From positions 248,001 through 312,000 of the forward strand of contig NZ_LQIK01000031.1 of the NCBI RefSeq assembly GCF_001499855.1: a stretch of DNA of 64,000 nt. Direction: 5' to 3'. This document shows positions 17,885 to 25,385 of this stretch, piece after piece; the first letter of the stretch is position 1; every line of letters begins with the position of its first letter. The notes beneath the pieces were generated by a model. It saw only the letters and a program-made list of their open reading frames with translations. It made no database searches and was not told the DNA's origin. The stretch is from Mycobacterium sp. GA-0227b (lineage in GTDB: Bacteria; Actinomycetota; Actinomycetes; Mycobacteriales; Mycobacteriaceae). The position numbers were made by a program, and so were the translations under genes.

Positions 17885-18903
17885 TCATCCTGGCCATCGA
17901 GAGCTCGTGTGACGAAACCGGCGTCGGGATCGCCGAATTGGGTCCTGACGGATCGGTGACGCTGCTCGCCGACGAGGTCGCATCGAGCGTCGACGAACAC
18001 GCGCGGTTCGGCGGCGTCGTCCCGGAAATCGCGTCCCGCGCGCACCTGGAGGCGTTGGGCCCCACGATGCGACGCGCGCTGCAGGCGGCCGGATTGGCCA
18101 AACCCGACGTCGTCGCGGCGACGATCGGACCGGGCCTGGCGGGTGCACTGCTTGTGGGAGTGGCTGCGGCCAAAGCGTATTCGGCGGCGTGGCAGGTGCC
18201 GTTCTACGCCGTCAACCACCTGGGCGGGCACCTGGCCGCCGACGTGTACGACCACGGCCCGCTGCCCGAGAGCGTCGGCCTGCTGGTGTCGGGCGGGCAT
18301 ACCAACCTGTTGCACGTGCGGTCGCTGGGCGAGCCGATCATCGAACTGGGCAGCACCGTCGACGACGCCGCAGGCGAGGCCTACGACAAGGTCGCGCGGC
18401 TGCTCGGCCTCGGGTACCCCGGCGGCAAGGTGCTCGACGACCTTGCCCGGGAGGGGGATCGCGATGCGATCGTGTTCCCTCGCGGAATGACCGGCCCACG
18501 CGACGACCCGTATGTGTTCAGCTTCTCCGGACTCAAGACCAGTGTGGCGCGCTATGTCGAGAGCCACCCGGACGCGCCGCAGGCCGACGTGGCCGCGGGC
18601 TTCCAGGAGGCGGTCGCCGACGTGCTGACGCTCAAGGCCGTGCGCGCGTGCAACGAACTGGGAGTCAAGACGCTGTTGATCGCCGGCGGGGTGGCGGCGA
18701 ACTCGCGGCTCCGGGAACTGGCCGAGGAGCGGTGCGTCGCCAACGGGCTGACGCTGCGTATCCCGCGGCCCAGGTTGTGCACCGACAACGGCGCGATGAT
18801 CGCTTCGTTCGCCGCGCACCTGATCGCTGCGGGAGCGTCGTCGTCGCCCCTGGATGCGGCCAGCGACCCGGGGCTGCCGGTGGTGCAGGGCCAAGTGGCG
18901 TGA
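17881..18903 (+). CDS. tsaD: tRNA t6A threonylcarbamoyltransferase TsaD
   Basis: Catalytic subunit of the t6A complex, of the Kae1/Gcp family. Start [20 protein letters not shown] is canonical. Metal-binding histidines lie in VNHLGGHL (113 and 117). [28 protein letters not shown] and the C-terminal CTDNGAMIA (metal Asp) are all present. 340 residues match the family. It ends the tsaE-tsaB-rimI-tsaD run; groES follows after a regulated gap. Confidence 0.97.
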   Translation: [340 protein letters not shown]

Positions 18904-18923
18904 TCTTGTCGCAGCCCGACCTT

Positions 18924-18955
18924 GAGTGCTAGCACTCTCGTGTATAGAGTGCTAG
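18924..18955 (+). promoter_or_regulatory. CIRCE operator (HrcA) upstream of groES-groEL1
   Basis: CTAGCACTC (18929-18937), nine bases, then GAGTGCTAG (18947-18955) match the CIRCE consensus, the HrcA repressor site. A further overlapping half-site, GAGTGCTAGCACTC (18924-18937), forms a perfect 14-bp palindrome. The operator lies about 130 bp upstream of groES and implies heat-inducible repression release. Confidence 0.93.
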
Positions 18956-19084
18956 GTGGCACGCGGCCAACCCCTGCGCCGGCACCCGCGACGACGGTGC
19001 GTGGGCACGGACGCATGCCGAACACCTGGTAACTGAGAGATCCGGGACCCCGGATCGATACCCGAACTAGTGGAGGGCTCCATC

Positions 19085-19387
19085 GTGGCGAGCGTTAACA
19101 TCAAGCCACTCGAGGACAAGATCCTCGTTCAGGCCAACGAGGCCGAGACCACGACCGCTTCCGGTCTGGTCATCCCCGACACCGCCAAGGAAAAGCCGCA
19201 GGAAGGCACCGTCGTCGCAGTCGGCCCCGGCCGCTGGGATGAGGACGGCGAGAAGCGCATCCCGCTGGACGTCTCCGAGGGCGACACCGTCATCTACAGC
19301 AAGTACGGCGGCACCGAGATCAAGTACAACGGCGAGGAGTACCTGATCCTGTCGGCTCGCGACGTGCTGGCCGTCGTCAACAAGTAA
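19085..19387 (+). CDS. groES: Co-chaperonin GroES (Cpn10)
   Basis: 100-residue heptameric lid of the chaperonin. The GTG at 19085 gives MASVNIKPLEDKILVQ, the canonical start; an in-frame start 15 bp earlier is not needed. The mobile loop (AETTTASGLVIPDTAKEKPQEG) and the roof and C-terminal strand (YNGEEYLILSARDVLAVV) are intact. CIRCE lies upstream, and groEL1 follows after a 104-bp spacer containing a strong hairpin. Confidence 0.98.
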   Translation: MASVNIKPLEDKILVQANEAETTTASGLVIPDTAKEKPQEGTVVAVGPGRWDEDGEKRIPLDVSEGDTVIYSKYGGTEIKYNGEEYLILSARDVLAVVNK

Positions 19388-19398
19388 GCACCCGTGTT

Positions 19399-19441
19399 CC
19401 GCCCCGGGAATCCCCGTCTAGACGGGTGATTTCCGGGGCGG
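19399..19441 (+). other. Strong hairpin between groES and groEL1
   Basis: Bases 399-412 pair almost fully with 428-441 (CCGCCCCGG with CCGGGGCGG at the base), and the top is the palindrome CCCGTCTAGACGGG (19413-19426). The hairpin has about 19 pairs with one bulge. No T tract follows, so it does not look like a classical terminator. It starts 12 bp after the groES stop codon. Confidence 0.75.
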
Positions 19442-19491
19442 CATGCGTCCATGGGGAATTGCAGCCCGTTGAGGCGTAAGGAAAGGCAGCG

Positions 19492-21114
19492 ATGAGCAAG
19501 CAGATTGAGTTCAACGAGACTGCGCGCCGCGCAATGGAGGCCGGCGTAGACAAGCTGGCCGACGCGGTGCGGGTGACTCTGGGTCCGCGCGGCAGGAACG
19601 TCGTGCTGGCCAAGGCCTGGGGCGGGCCGACCGTCACCAACGACGGCGTGACCATCGCCCGTGAGATCGAGTTGGAAGACCCGTTCGAGAACCTCGGCGC
19701 CCAGCTGGTCAAGTCGGTCGCCACCAAGACCAACGACGTTGCAGGCGACGGCACCACCACCGCGACGGTGCTGGCGCAGTCCCTGGTCAAGGGCGGTCTG
19801 CGCAACGTCGCGGCGGGCGCCAACCCGATCGCGCTGGGTGCAGGCATCTCCAAGGCCGCCGACGCGGTGTCCAATGCGCTGTTGGCCTCGGCGACGCCGG
19901 TGTCGGACAAGAGCGGCATCGCGCAGGTCGCCACCGTCTCCTCGCGTGACCAGCAGGTGGGCGAACTGGTCGGCGAGGCGATGACCAAGGTCGGCGCCGA
20001 CGGCGTCGTCTCGGTCGAGGAATCGTCGACGCTGAACACCGAATTGCAGATCACCGACGGCATCGGCTTCGACAAGGGTTACCTGTCGGCGTACTTCGTC
20101 ACCGACTTCGACGCCCAGGAGGCGGTGCTCGAGGACGTGCTGGTGCTGCTGCACCGCGAGAAGATCAGCTCGCTGCCGGACCTGTTGCCGCTGCTGGAGA
20201 AGGTCGCCGAGGCGGGCAAGCCGCTCCTGATCGTCGCCGAAGACGTTGAAGGCGAGGCGCTTTCGACACTGGTGGTCAACGCGATCCGCAAGACGCTGAA
20301 GGCCGTCGCGGTCAAGGCGCCGTTCTTCGGCGACCGCCGCAAGGCGTTCCTCGACGACCTCGCCATCGTCACCGGCGGTCAGGTCGTCAACCCGGACGTC
20401 GGGCTGGTGCTGCGCGAGGTCGGCCTCGACGTGCTGGGCACGGCGCGGCGGGTGGTGGTGGACAAGGACAGCACCACGATCGTCGACGGTGGCGGCACCA
20501 AGGAGGCCATCGAGGCGCGTAAAGCGCAGCTGCGGGCCGAGATCGAAGCCAGCGACTCCGACTGGGACCGCGAGAAGCTCGAGGAGCGGTTGGCCAAACT
20601 GGCGGGCGGCGTCGCCGTCATCCAGGTCGGCGCGGCCACCGAAACCGATCTGAAGAAGCGCAAGGAGGCCGTCGAGGACGCCGTCGCGGCGGCCAAGGCG
20701 GCCGTCGAGGAGGGCATCATCGCCGGCGGCGGTGCGGCGCTGGTCAAGGCGCGCGAGGCGCTGAACAAGCTGCGCGACAGCGTGACCGGTGACGAGCGCC
20801 TCGGCGTCGACGTGTTCGACGCCGCGCTCGCTGCACCGCTGTACTGGATCGCCACCAACGCCGGGTTCGACGGTGCGGTCGTGGTGAACAAGGTCGCCGA
20901 ACTGCCCGCCGGGCAGGGCTTCAACGCCGCCACGCTGGCGTTCGGCGATCTCGCGGCCGACGGTGTCGTGGACCCGGTCAAGGTCACCCGGTCGGCGGTG
21001 CTGAACGCGGCGTCGGTGGCCCGCATGGTGCTGACGACGGAGACTGCGGTGGTCGACAAGCCGGAGGAACCGGAGGACGAGGGCCACGGCCATGGTCATC
21101 ACCACCATCACTGA
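19492..21114 (+). CDS. groEL1: Chaperonin GroEL1 (Cpn60.1) with His-rich C-terminus
   Basis: 540 residues. KQIEFNETARRAMEAGVDKLADAVRVTLGPRGRNVVL, NDGVTIAREIELEDPFENLGAQLV and GDGTTTATVLA (ATP site) are chaperonin hallmarks. The end is GHGHGHHHHH instead of the Gly-Met-rich tail of canonical GroEL, the mark of mycobacterial GroEL1. In mycobacteria GroEL1 is the paralogue that pairs with groES in the operon and is linked with mycolate/biofilm work, while GroEL2 elsewhere is the essential housekeeper. A terminator follows at 21127. Confidence 0.97.
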   Translation: MSKQIEFNETARRAMEAGVDKLADAVRVTLGPRGRNVVLAKAWGGPTVTNDGVTIAREIELEDPFENLGAQLVKSVATKTNDVAGDGTTTATVLAQSLVKGGLRNVAAGANPIALGAGISKAADAVSNALLASATPVSDKSGIAQVATVSSRDQQVGELVGEAMTKVGADGVVSVEESSTLNTELQITDGIGFDKGYLSAYFVTDFDAQEAVLEDVLVLLHREKISSLPDLLPLLEKVAEAGKPLLIVAEDVEGEALSTLVVNAIRKTLKAVAVKAPFFGDRRKAFLDDLAIVTGGQVVNPDVGLVLREVGLDVLGTARRVVVDKDSTTIVDGGGTKEAIEARKAQLRAEIEASDSDWDREKLEERLAKLAGGVAVIQVGAATETDLKKRKEAVEDAVAAAKAAVEEGIIAGGGAALVKAREALNKLRDSVTGDERLGVDVFDAALAAPLYWIATNAGFDGAVVVNKVAELPAGQGFNAATLAFGDLAADGVVDPVKVTRSAVLNAASVARMVLTTETAVVDKPEEPEDEGHGHGHHHHH

Positions 21115-21126
21115 GTGAGCTCTACA

Positions 21127-21161
21127 GAACGCCCCCGGTCAGTCGGCCGGGGGCGTTCTTC
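21127..21161 (+). terminator. Rho-independent terminator after groEL1
   Basis: A 12-bp stem GAACGCCCCCGG (21127-21138) pairs with 21147-21158 around an 8-nt loop and is followed by a short T-rich stretch. It lies 12 bp after the groEL1 stop. Confidence 0.85.
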
Positions 21162-21274
21162 GTTGACGGTGCAGCTCGGCTCTTCGGTGCGGCTGCAACC
21201 TGCCGGCGAGATCGCGGTGGCTGCCAAGTCTCTCGCTCGGGCAGAGCGGACGGCGACATATACGGCTGATGCGT

Positions 21275-21307
21275 CGTTCTTAGAACGACATGTAACATGT
21301 GTACACA
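21275..21307 (+). promoter_or_regulatory. Stacked palindromes: likely autoregulatory operator of the toxin-antitoxin pair
   Basis: Three inverted repeats lie directly before the antitoxin start: CGTTCTTAGAACG (21275-21287), two adjacent ACATGT palindromes (21288-21293 and 21295-21300), and TGTGTACACA (21298-21307, reaching the first base of the ATG). Type II antitoxins of this family commonly bind palindromes overlapping their own promoter. Confidence 0.55.
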
Positions 21308-21579
21308 TGAGTACCCATAGTTTGCGGGATCTTCGCAGCAGTCTGGGAGCGGTTGTACGGGCGGTGGCCTCGACAGGCGAAGAAGCCATCATCACCGACA
21401 GTGGCACCGAAGTCGCGGTGATCATCAGCTTGGCCGACTACGAGCGGTTGCATGAGCACGCTGACGTCATCGACGCGCTCCGACTCCGCGAGCTACGAGC
21501 CAACTCCTTTCGCGCGGTACCTCTCGCAGAGATGCTCGACGAGCTCGGTGTCGACGCGGACGCATTCGCTGCCGGATGA
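21307..21579 (+). CDS. Phd/YefM-family antitoxin
   Basis: 90 residues started at the ATG at 21307; the longer in-frame reading from 21115 would cover the terminator and operator. The N-terminal domain MSTHSLRDLRSSLGAVVRAVASTGEEAIITDSGTEVAVIISLADYERL is the Phd/YefM DNA-binding fold, and the rest (SFRAVPLAEMLDELGVD) is the toxin-wrapping tail. The gene overlaps the RelE toxin by 4 bp (ATGA), the classic type II arrangement. Not part of the M. tuberculosis order at this place, so probably acquired. Confidence 0.88.
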   Translation: MSTHSLRDLRSSLGAVVRAVASTGEEAIITDSGTEVAVIISLADYERLHEHADVIDALRLRELRANSFRAVPLAEMLDELGVDADAFAAG

Positions 21580-21827
21580 GAATCTCGTTTCACCCTGATG
21601 TACTCAAGCAATTGCAGCGGCTTCCGCGTGCTGAGTTGGAAACAGCCTTGCAGGTGGTGATCGGTCTGTCCCACGACCCGCGGCCGGTGAACGCGAAGAA
21701 ACTCGTTGGAAGTCAACGCGATTGGCGTGTGCGCTTTGGACAATACCGGGTGGTGTACTCCATCGACGATGCCGACGGCGAGGTGACGGTGTTCAACGTT
21801 GCCAAACGCAGCGACGCATATCGGTGA
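21576..21827 (+). CDS. RelE/ParE-family toxin
   Basis: 83 residues with the RelE fold: RISFHPDVLKQLQRLP, the central KKLVGSQRDWRVRFGQYRVVYSIDD and the end FNVAKRSDAYR. The Arg-rich core WRVRFGQYRV with a C-terminal Tyr is like RelE-type mRNA interferases that cut mRNA at the ribosomal A site. It is translationally coupled to the antitoxin gene. Activity on mRNA is family knowledge, not shown here. Confidence 0.88.
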   Translation: MRISFHPDVLKQLQRLPRAELETALQVVIGLSHDPRPVNAKKLVGSQRDWRVRFGQYRVVYSIDDADGEVTVFNVAKRSDAYR

Positions 21828-21877
21828 GACGTGGCGCGGGCGGGTTCGGTGAACGTTCGTTCGGGTTCATGGTGAGC

Positions 21878-22717
21878 TCACGTGCCCTGCGCTGACAGCT
21901 CGCGGAAGTAATCCTCGAGAGTGCGTGGCGGCCGGCCGAGGACGGCGGTCAGCGTGACGTCGGTGCTCACAAGCCCCGCATGGTCGTAGTGGCTGAACAT
22001 CGTCTTCATCGCAGGCTTGACGTCGCCGAGGTCGTTGGGATCGAGGCGTTGGGGTCGTATGGGGCGGCCCACGACGCGGCTTATCGCGTCGGCGACGTCG
22101 TAGCGATCGAGTTGACCATCGGATGCCAACTCGTAGGTTCCGCCTACCAGTCGGTCCTCGGTGAGCGCGAGCGCGACGGCATCAGCGACGTCGCGGTAAT
22201 CCACACGGGAGAAACGGGTTTCGTTCGCCCACGGCTCTGCCAGTACGCCGGTGTCGAGGATGCGCTTCCAAGACGCCGCATAGTTCTGGAAGAACAGTGC
22301 CGGTTGGAAGACGGCGTATTGCATGCCCGAGTCGTACAGCGCACGTTCAACGGGTGCCTTGGCGGCGTGATTCATCAGGTCGAGCGACGGATGGATCACC
22401 GAGGAGAACGCGAAGCGGCGCACGCCCGCGGCGCGTGCTTGCTTGACGAAGGAAACGCCGATGTCCGCTTCGTCGTCGATGAAGGCAGGCGCGATGTAGA
22501 ACACCAACTCCACACCGTCCAGTGCGGCCCGCACGTCTGTGGGGTTGCTCAGATCGCCGACGCTGACTTCGCTGGCTCCCCGGTGCAGGACTTGTTGAGC
22601 CTTCTCTGGGTCATGGATGAATCCGCGCACTCGTAGCCCTCGCGCCGCCAAGGACGTCACCACGTTTCCGGCGGCGTGTCCGGCGGCACCGACGGCAAGG
22701 ACAGTCTCGGTGGTCAT
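21878..22717 (-). CDS. NmrA-like NAD(P)-binding protein
   Basis: 279 residues, an atypical short-chain dehydrogenase. The dinucleotide loop reads GAAGHAAGNVV (about 8-18), a variant of GxxGxxG. RRFAFSSVIHPSL and the FQPALFFQNY segment fit the NmrA/HSCARG group, and no YxxxK catalytic pair is obvious, so it may sense NAD(P) rather than catalyse. It is the last gene of an operon headed by the ECF41-type sigma factor at 24033, whose family typically neighbours oxidoreductase or epimerase genes that it controls. Confidence 0.85.
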   Translation of the reverse strand: MTTETVLAVGAAGHAAGNVVTSLAARGLRVRGFIHDPEKAQQVLHRGASEVSVGDLSNPTDVRAALDGVELVFYIAPAFIDDEADIGVSFVKQARAAGVRRFAFSSVIHPSLDLMNHAAKAPVERALYDSGMQYAVFQPALFFQNYAASWKRILDTGVLAEPWANETRFSRVDYRDVADAVALALTEDRLVGGTYELASDGQLDRYDVADAISRVVGRPIRPQRLDPNDLGDVKPAMKTMFSHYDHAGLVSTDVTLTAVLGRPPRTLEDYFRELSAQGT

Positions 22718-23033
22718 TTCGGCAACTCCTTCAATGTCGAGCCACGCGGTGCAAGGCCCGCGAGATAGATCTGCTTTTGTCGGTGCAGCACCGCGAGTGT
22801 GTGGGCCAGTAGTGCGCCGAATCCGATGACGTCGGTGACGTCGTTGCGAATGGTGTAGTCGAGTCGCCCCTGTTCGAGAATGGCCTCGGCAATGTCCCAG
22901 ACGCGCCGTCGGGTGGCTTGTGCTGTCTTGCTGAGGTTTTGGGGTCCTCCGTGCAGGGGCAACAGCGCGACAATCCGCGGAGGAACTCGTAATTGAAGCC
23001 GCCTACGGTCTTGTTGGCGAAGTCAACCCTCAT
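22714..23033 (-). pseudogene. Small frameshifted gene between sigma factor and NmrA gene
   Basis: An ATG at 23033 overlaps the sigma-factor end by 11 bp and starts MRVDFANKTVGGFNYEFLRGLS. Around 22965 the frame continues one base off as ALLPLHGGPQNLSK and runs on to LKELPK, with the stop overlapping the NmrA start by 4 bp (ATGA). Joined by one frameshift, the product would be about 106 residues. Tight coupling at both ends argues that this was one intact gene. The second part alone (82 residues from TTG at 22962) lacks a ribosome site. I do not recognise the family. A sequencing error or programmed frameshift is possible. Confidence 0.5.
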
Positions 23034-24033
23034 CGCGTTCCTTCTCGATGGAGTCGTCGGTTTGTTCTTGTCGCATGTCGTGGCCCACGGCCGTGGGCTG
23101 CCAGTGCGTGAGCTTGTCGGGATTGCGAACGGCCCAGATCCGTTTGACGCGGTCGTTCGCGATGTCGAATGCGAACACCGTTACGGTGGCATCGCCGTAG
23201 CGCATTGCCAGGCCGGGTTGGCCGTTGACCGTGCATTCGACAACGGTCACGTCGGCGGGCATGGCGGCAGCGAGCGCCATGTAGTGGTGTGCGATGCGTT
23301 CGGCTCCCTCGATCGGGCGCAGCGCCGCCCGGGCGAGGCCACCGCCGTCGGCGATCGCGGTTGCGTTGGGGTCGAGAAGGCTGAGGAGGGCGTCGATGTT
23401 TTGGGATTTCCAGGCTTTCTTGAACGCCCGGACTGTGTCGGCCTGCCGGGACTGCGGAGTCGGGGCGCTCGTGTGCGTGCGAGCGCGCTGGCGCGCCGAG
23501 GAAGCCAGCTGGCGGCATGCGCCCGCTGTGCGGCCGACGATGTCGCCGACTTCGGGAAACGAGAAACCGAACACGTCGTGCAGAATCAGCGCGACACGCT
23601 CGGCGGGAGTCATGGATTCCAGGGTGACGAGAAATGCCATGGTGACCGACTCGTCGAGGGTGATGCGGTCAGCGGGGTCGCCGACGGTCGGGCCGGGTGT
23701 TTCGTGAGCACCGATCCAGTCGGCTGTTGCGGGCAGCGGCTCGGGAACCCATTGGCCGACATAGCGTTCCCGGCGCGCTCGGGCCGAGCCGAGTAGATCG
23801 AGGCAGATTCGACTGGTTACTGTGGTCAGCCAGCCGCCGGGAGAGTCGATGGTGTCGCGCTCTTGGGGCTCCATGGCGTACCAGCGGACGTAGGTCTCTT
23901 GCACCGCGTCCTCGGCATCCGTCGCCGACCCCAGCAGCCGGTAGGCCAGGTTGATCAGATGGCGCCGTTCTCGCATCACCGTGGTCAAGCCGGCATCCTG
24001 GCCGTCCGGTGTCGACATGTCATCGGTGCTCAT
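23023..24033 (-). CDS. ECF sigma factor with C-terminal SnoaL-like domain (ECF41/SigJ type)
   Basis: 336 residues. Sigma region 2 covers about 20-95 (LINLAYRLLGSATDAEDAVQETYVRWY), and region 4 about 130-190 (LESMTPAERVALILHDVFGFSFPEVGDIVGRTAGACRQLASSARQRAR). The NTF2/SnoaL-like extension (about 200-320) replaces a separate anti-sigma factor and is known in ECF41 to modulate activity. NPDKLTHWQ lies near the end. The gene leads the operon with the frameshifted gene and NmrA-like gene. An 80-bp inverted repeat lies 49 bp upstream. Confidence 0.92.
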   Translation of the reverse strand: MSTDDMSTPDGQDAGLTTVMRERRHLINLAYRLLGSATDAEDAVQETYVRWYAMEPQERDTIDSPGGWLTTVTSRICLDLLGSARARRERYVGQWVPEPLPATADWIGAHETPGPTVGDPADRITLDESVTMAFLVTLESMTPAERVALILHDVFGFSFPEVGDIVGRTAGACRQLASSARQRARTHTSAPTPQSRQADTVRAFKKAWKSQNIDALLSLLDPNATAIADGGGLARAALRPIEGAERIAHHYMALAAAMPADVTVVECTVNGQPGLAMRYGDATVTVFAFDIANDRVKRIWAVRNPDKLTHWQPTAVGHDMRQEQTDDSIEKERDEG

Positions 24034-24415
24034 CGTGTGGCCAGTCTCCCTCGCGCAGACGTCGTCTCATCAGGGTCTCGTCTACTTCGACGAAATGCGA
24101 CCGCGATATGTCAGGTTCACCCCTCGACCTGACACATCGCGGCGTCGCGTCGTCGAAGTAGGTAGAGGCACTCCGACGAAAGCGTTTACCGATGAAACCT
24201 CCACTTGACCCAGACATCACCGCGGCAGCGGTGGCCGAAGTCCGCGGCATTTTCGCCGCCAGCGGCGACCATCGACCACGTGGCCGCGGGCTGGGCGTGC
24301 CCCGAACCACTGATCCCCAGCGACCCGGAGTTCGACCCATGCAACCCACCGCCCGAAGGTGTGTTGCGGTGCGTTCAACGGCGAATGCTGCGCCCCATCA
24401 GAAGGCGGGTTAAAG
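24034..24415. other. Intergenic region between divergent sigma and DoxX genes
   Basis: Holds the 80-bp inverted repeat and, at 24192-24413, a plus-strand frame of 73 codons (MKPPLDPDITAAAVAEVRGIFAASGD...) without a ribosome site. A neighbouring frame continues with IDHVAAGWACPEPLIPSDPEFDP, so the two could be remnants of one decayed or frameshifted gene. No family recognised. Confidence 0.35.
24082..24161. repeat. Imperfect 80-bp inverted repeat upstream of the ECF41 gene
   Basis: Two 35-nt arms (24082-24116 and 24127-24161) are inverted copies with roughly 80 percent pairing and a 10-nt centre. The outer 12 bases (CTACTTCGACGA / its complement) and inner 8 (TGTCAGGT / ACCTGACA) are perfect. 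It could be a double operator, a structured RNA, or a MITE-like element. Confidence 0.8.
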
Positions 24416-25291
24416 ATGTCGATAGTGGTCTGGATCGTCACCGCCGTACTGGCCGTGGCTTTCTTGGCTTCCGGCGCGATGAAGGTCGTTCAATCTCGCG
24501 AGAAACTCCTCGACCATGGCTACCGATGGGCCGAGGGCTTCACACGATCTCAGATCCGATGGATAGGTGCCGCAGAGTGTCTAGGGGCCATCGGACTCAT
24601 CGCCCCGCCAATTTTTCGCCTTTGGCCCGTCGTGAGTTTGGCGGCAGCCATTGGGCTTACGGTGTTGATGGTCGGTGCGGTGATCGTGCATTTCCGCCGG
24701 CACGAACTCACCCATACTGCAGCGCCCGCGATCCTCGCCATCCTGACGGCCGCACTGGCCGTGTTCACTTCGGGTGTATTCATGCCCAGCGATCACAAGG
24801 CCATCCCAGTCCACGAACAGCAATCCACCCTCCACCTAGACCCCGAGGAGAGCACCATGGTCACACCCGAGGAAAGCACCAACATCGCCACCTTCGAGCG
24901 GTTTCATGATGCGACCAACAGCGGTGACTTACAACGGATTTCCACGTTGATCGATGAGACCTTCCGGCCAGACGCGATCTTTCACGCGCCGGTACCCACC
25001 AACGAATCGGGACCGCAAGCGATAAAGCAGGTGTGGACAGTCCTCCTGCAGGCATTCCCCGATATCCACGTCACCACCAACGACGCCATCGCGCACCACG
25101 ACAAAGTCGTCCTGCGAAACACGGTCACTGGGACCCACCAAGGCGACTACCGCGGTCTGCCCCCCACCGGGAAAACCATCACCTACAACGAGATCTTCAT
25201 CGCCCGATTCACCGACGGGAAAATCGCTGAAATCTGGGGCGTCGTCGACGTCTACTCCCAGCTGCGGCAACTCGGCGTGATACCCGCCTAA
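24416..25291 (+). CDS. DoxX-like membrane protein fused to SnoaL-like polyketide-cyclase domain
   Basis: 291 residues. Residues 1-125 form a DoxX-like module with four hydrophobic segments (IVVWIVTAVLAVAFLASGAM start, then GAAECLGAIGLIAP, VVSLAAAIGLTVLMVGAV, AAPAILAILTAALAVFTSGVF). After a polar linker, residues about 148-291 form a SnoaL-like NTF2-fold domain (FHDATNSGDLQRISTLIDETFRPDAIFHAP...YNEIFIARFTDGKIAEIWGVVD). An internal ATG at 24857 has its own GAGGAG site at ideal spacing, so the soluble domain may also be made separately. Function unknown; DoxX proteins often support redox enzymes at the membrane. Confidence 0.85.
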   Translation: MSIVVWIVTAVLAVAFLASGAMKVVQSREKLLDHGYRWAEGFTRSQIRWIGAAECLGAIGLIAPPIFRLWPVVSLAAAIGLTVLMVGAVIVHFRRHELTHTAAPAILAILTAALAVFTSGVFMPSDHKAIPVHEQQSTLHLDPEESTMVTPEESTNIATFERFHDATNSGDLQRISTLIDETFRPDAIFHAPVPTNESGPQAIKQVWTVLLQAFPDIHVTTNDAIAHHDKVVLRNTVTGTHQGDYRGLPPTGKTITYNEIFIARFTDGKIAEIWGVVDVYSQLRQLGVIPA

Positions 25292-25385
25292 CCGAACCCC
25301 GGCCCCTAACACCAACTGCTCGCAGAATTGTGCCCGAACCCCAAACCCTTGTGCCCGAACCCCGATACGAAGGAGACACGCTGTC

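Noticed and set aside
24082..24161. Reading the 80-bp inverted repeat as an ECF41 promoter (TGTCACA-16 nt-CGTC).
   Set aside because: The spacing between TGTCAGG and any CGTC does not match the known motif, so a promoter role was not assigned.
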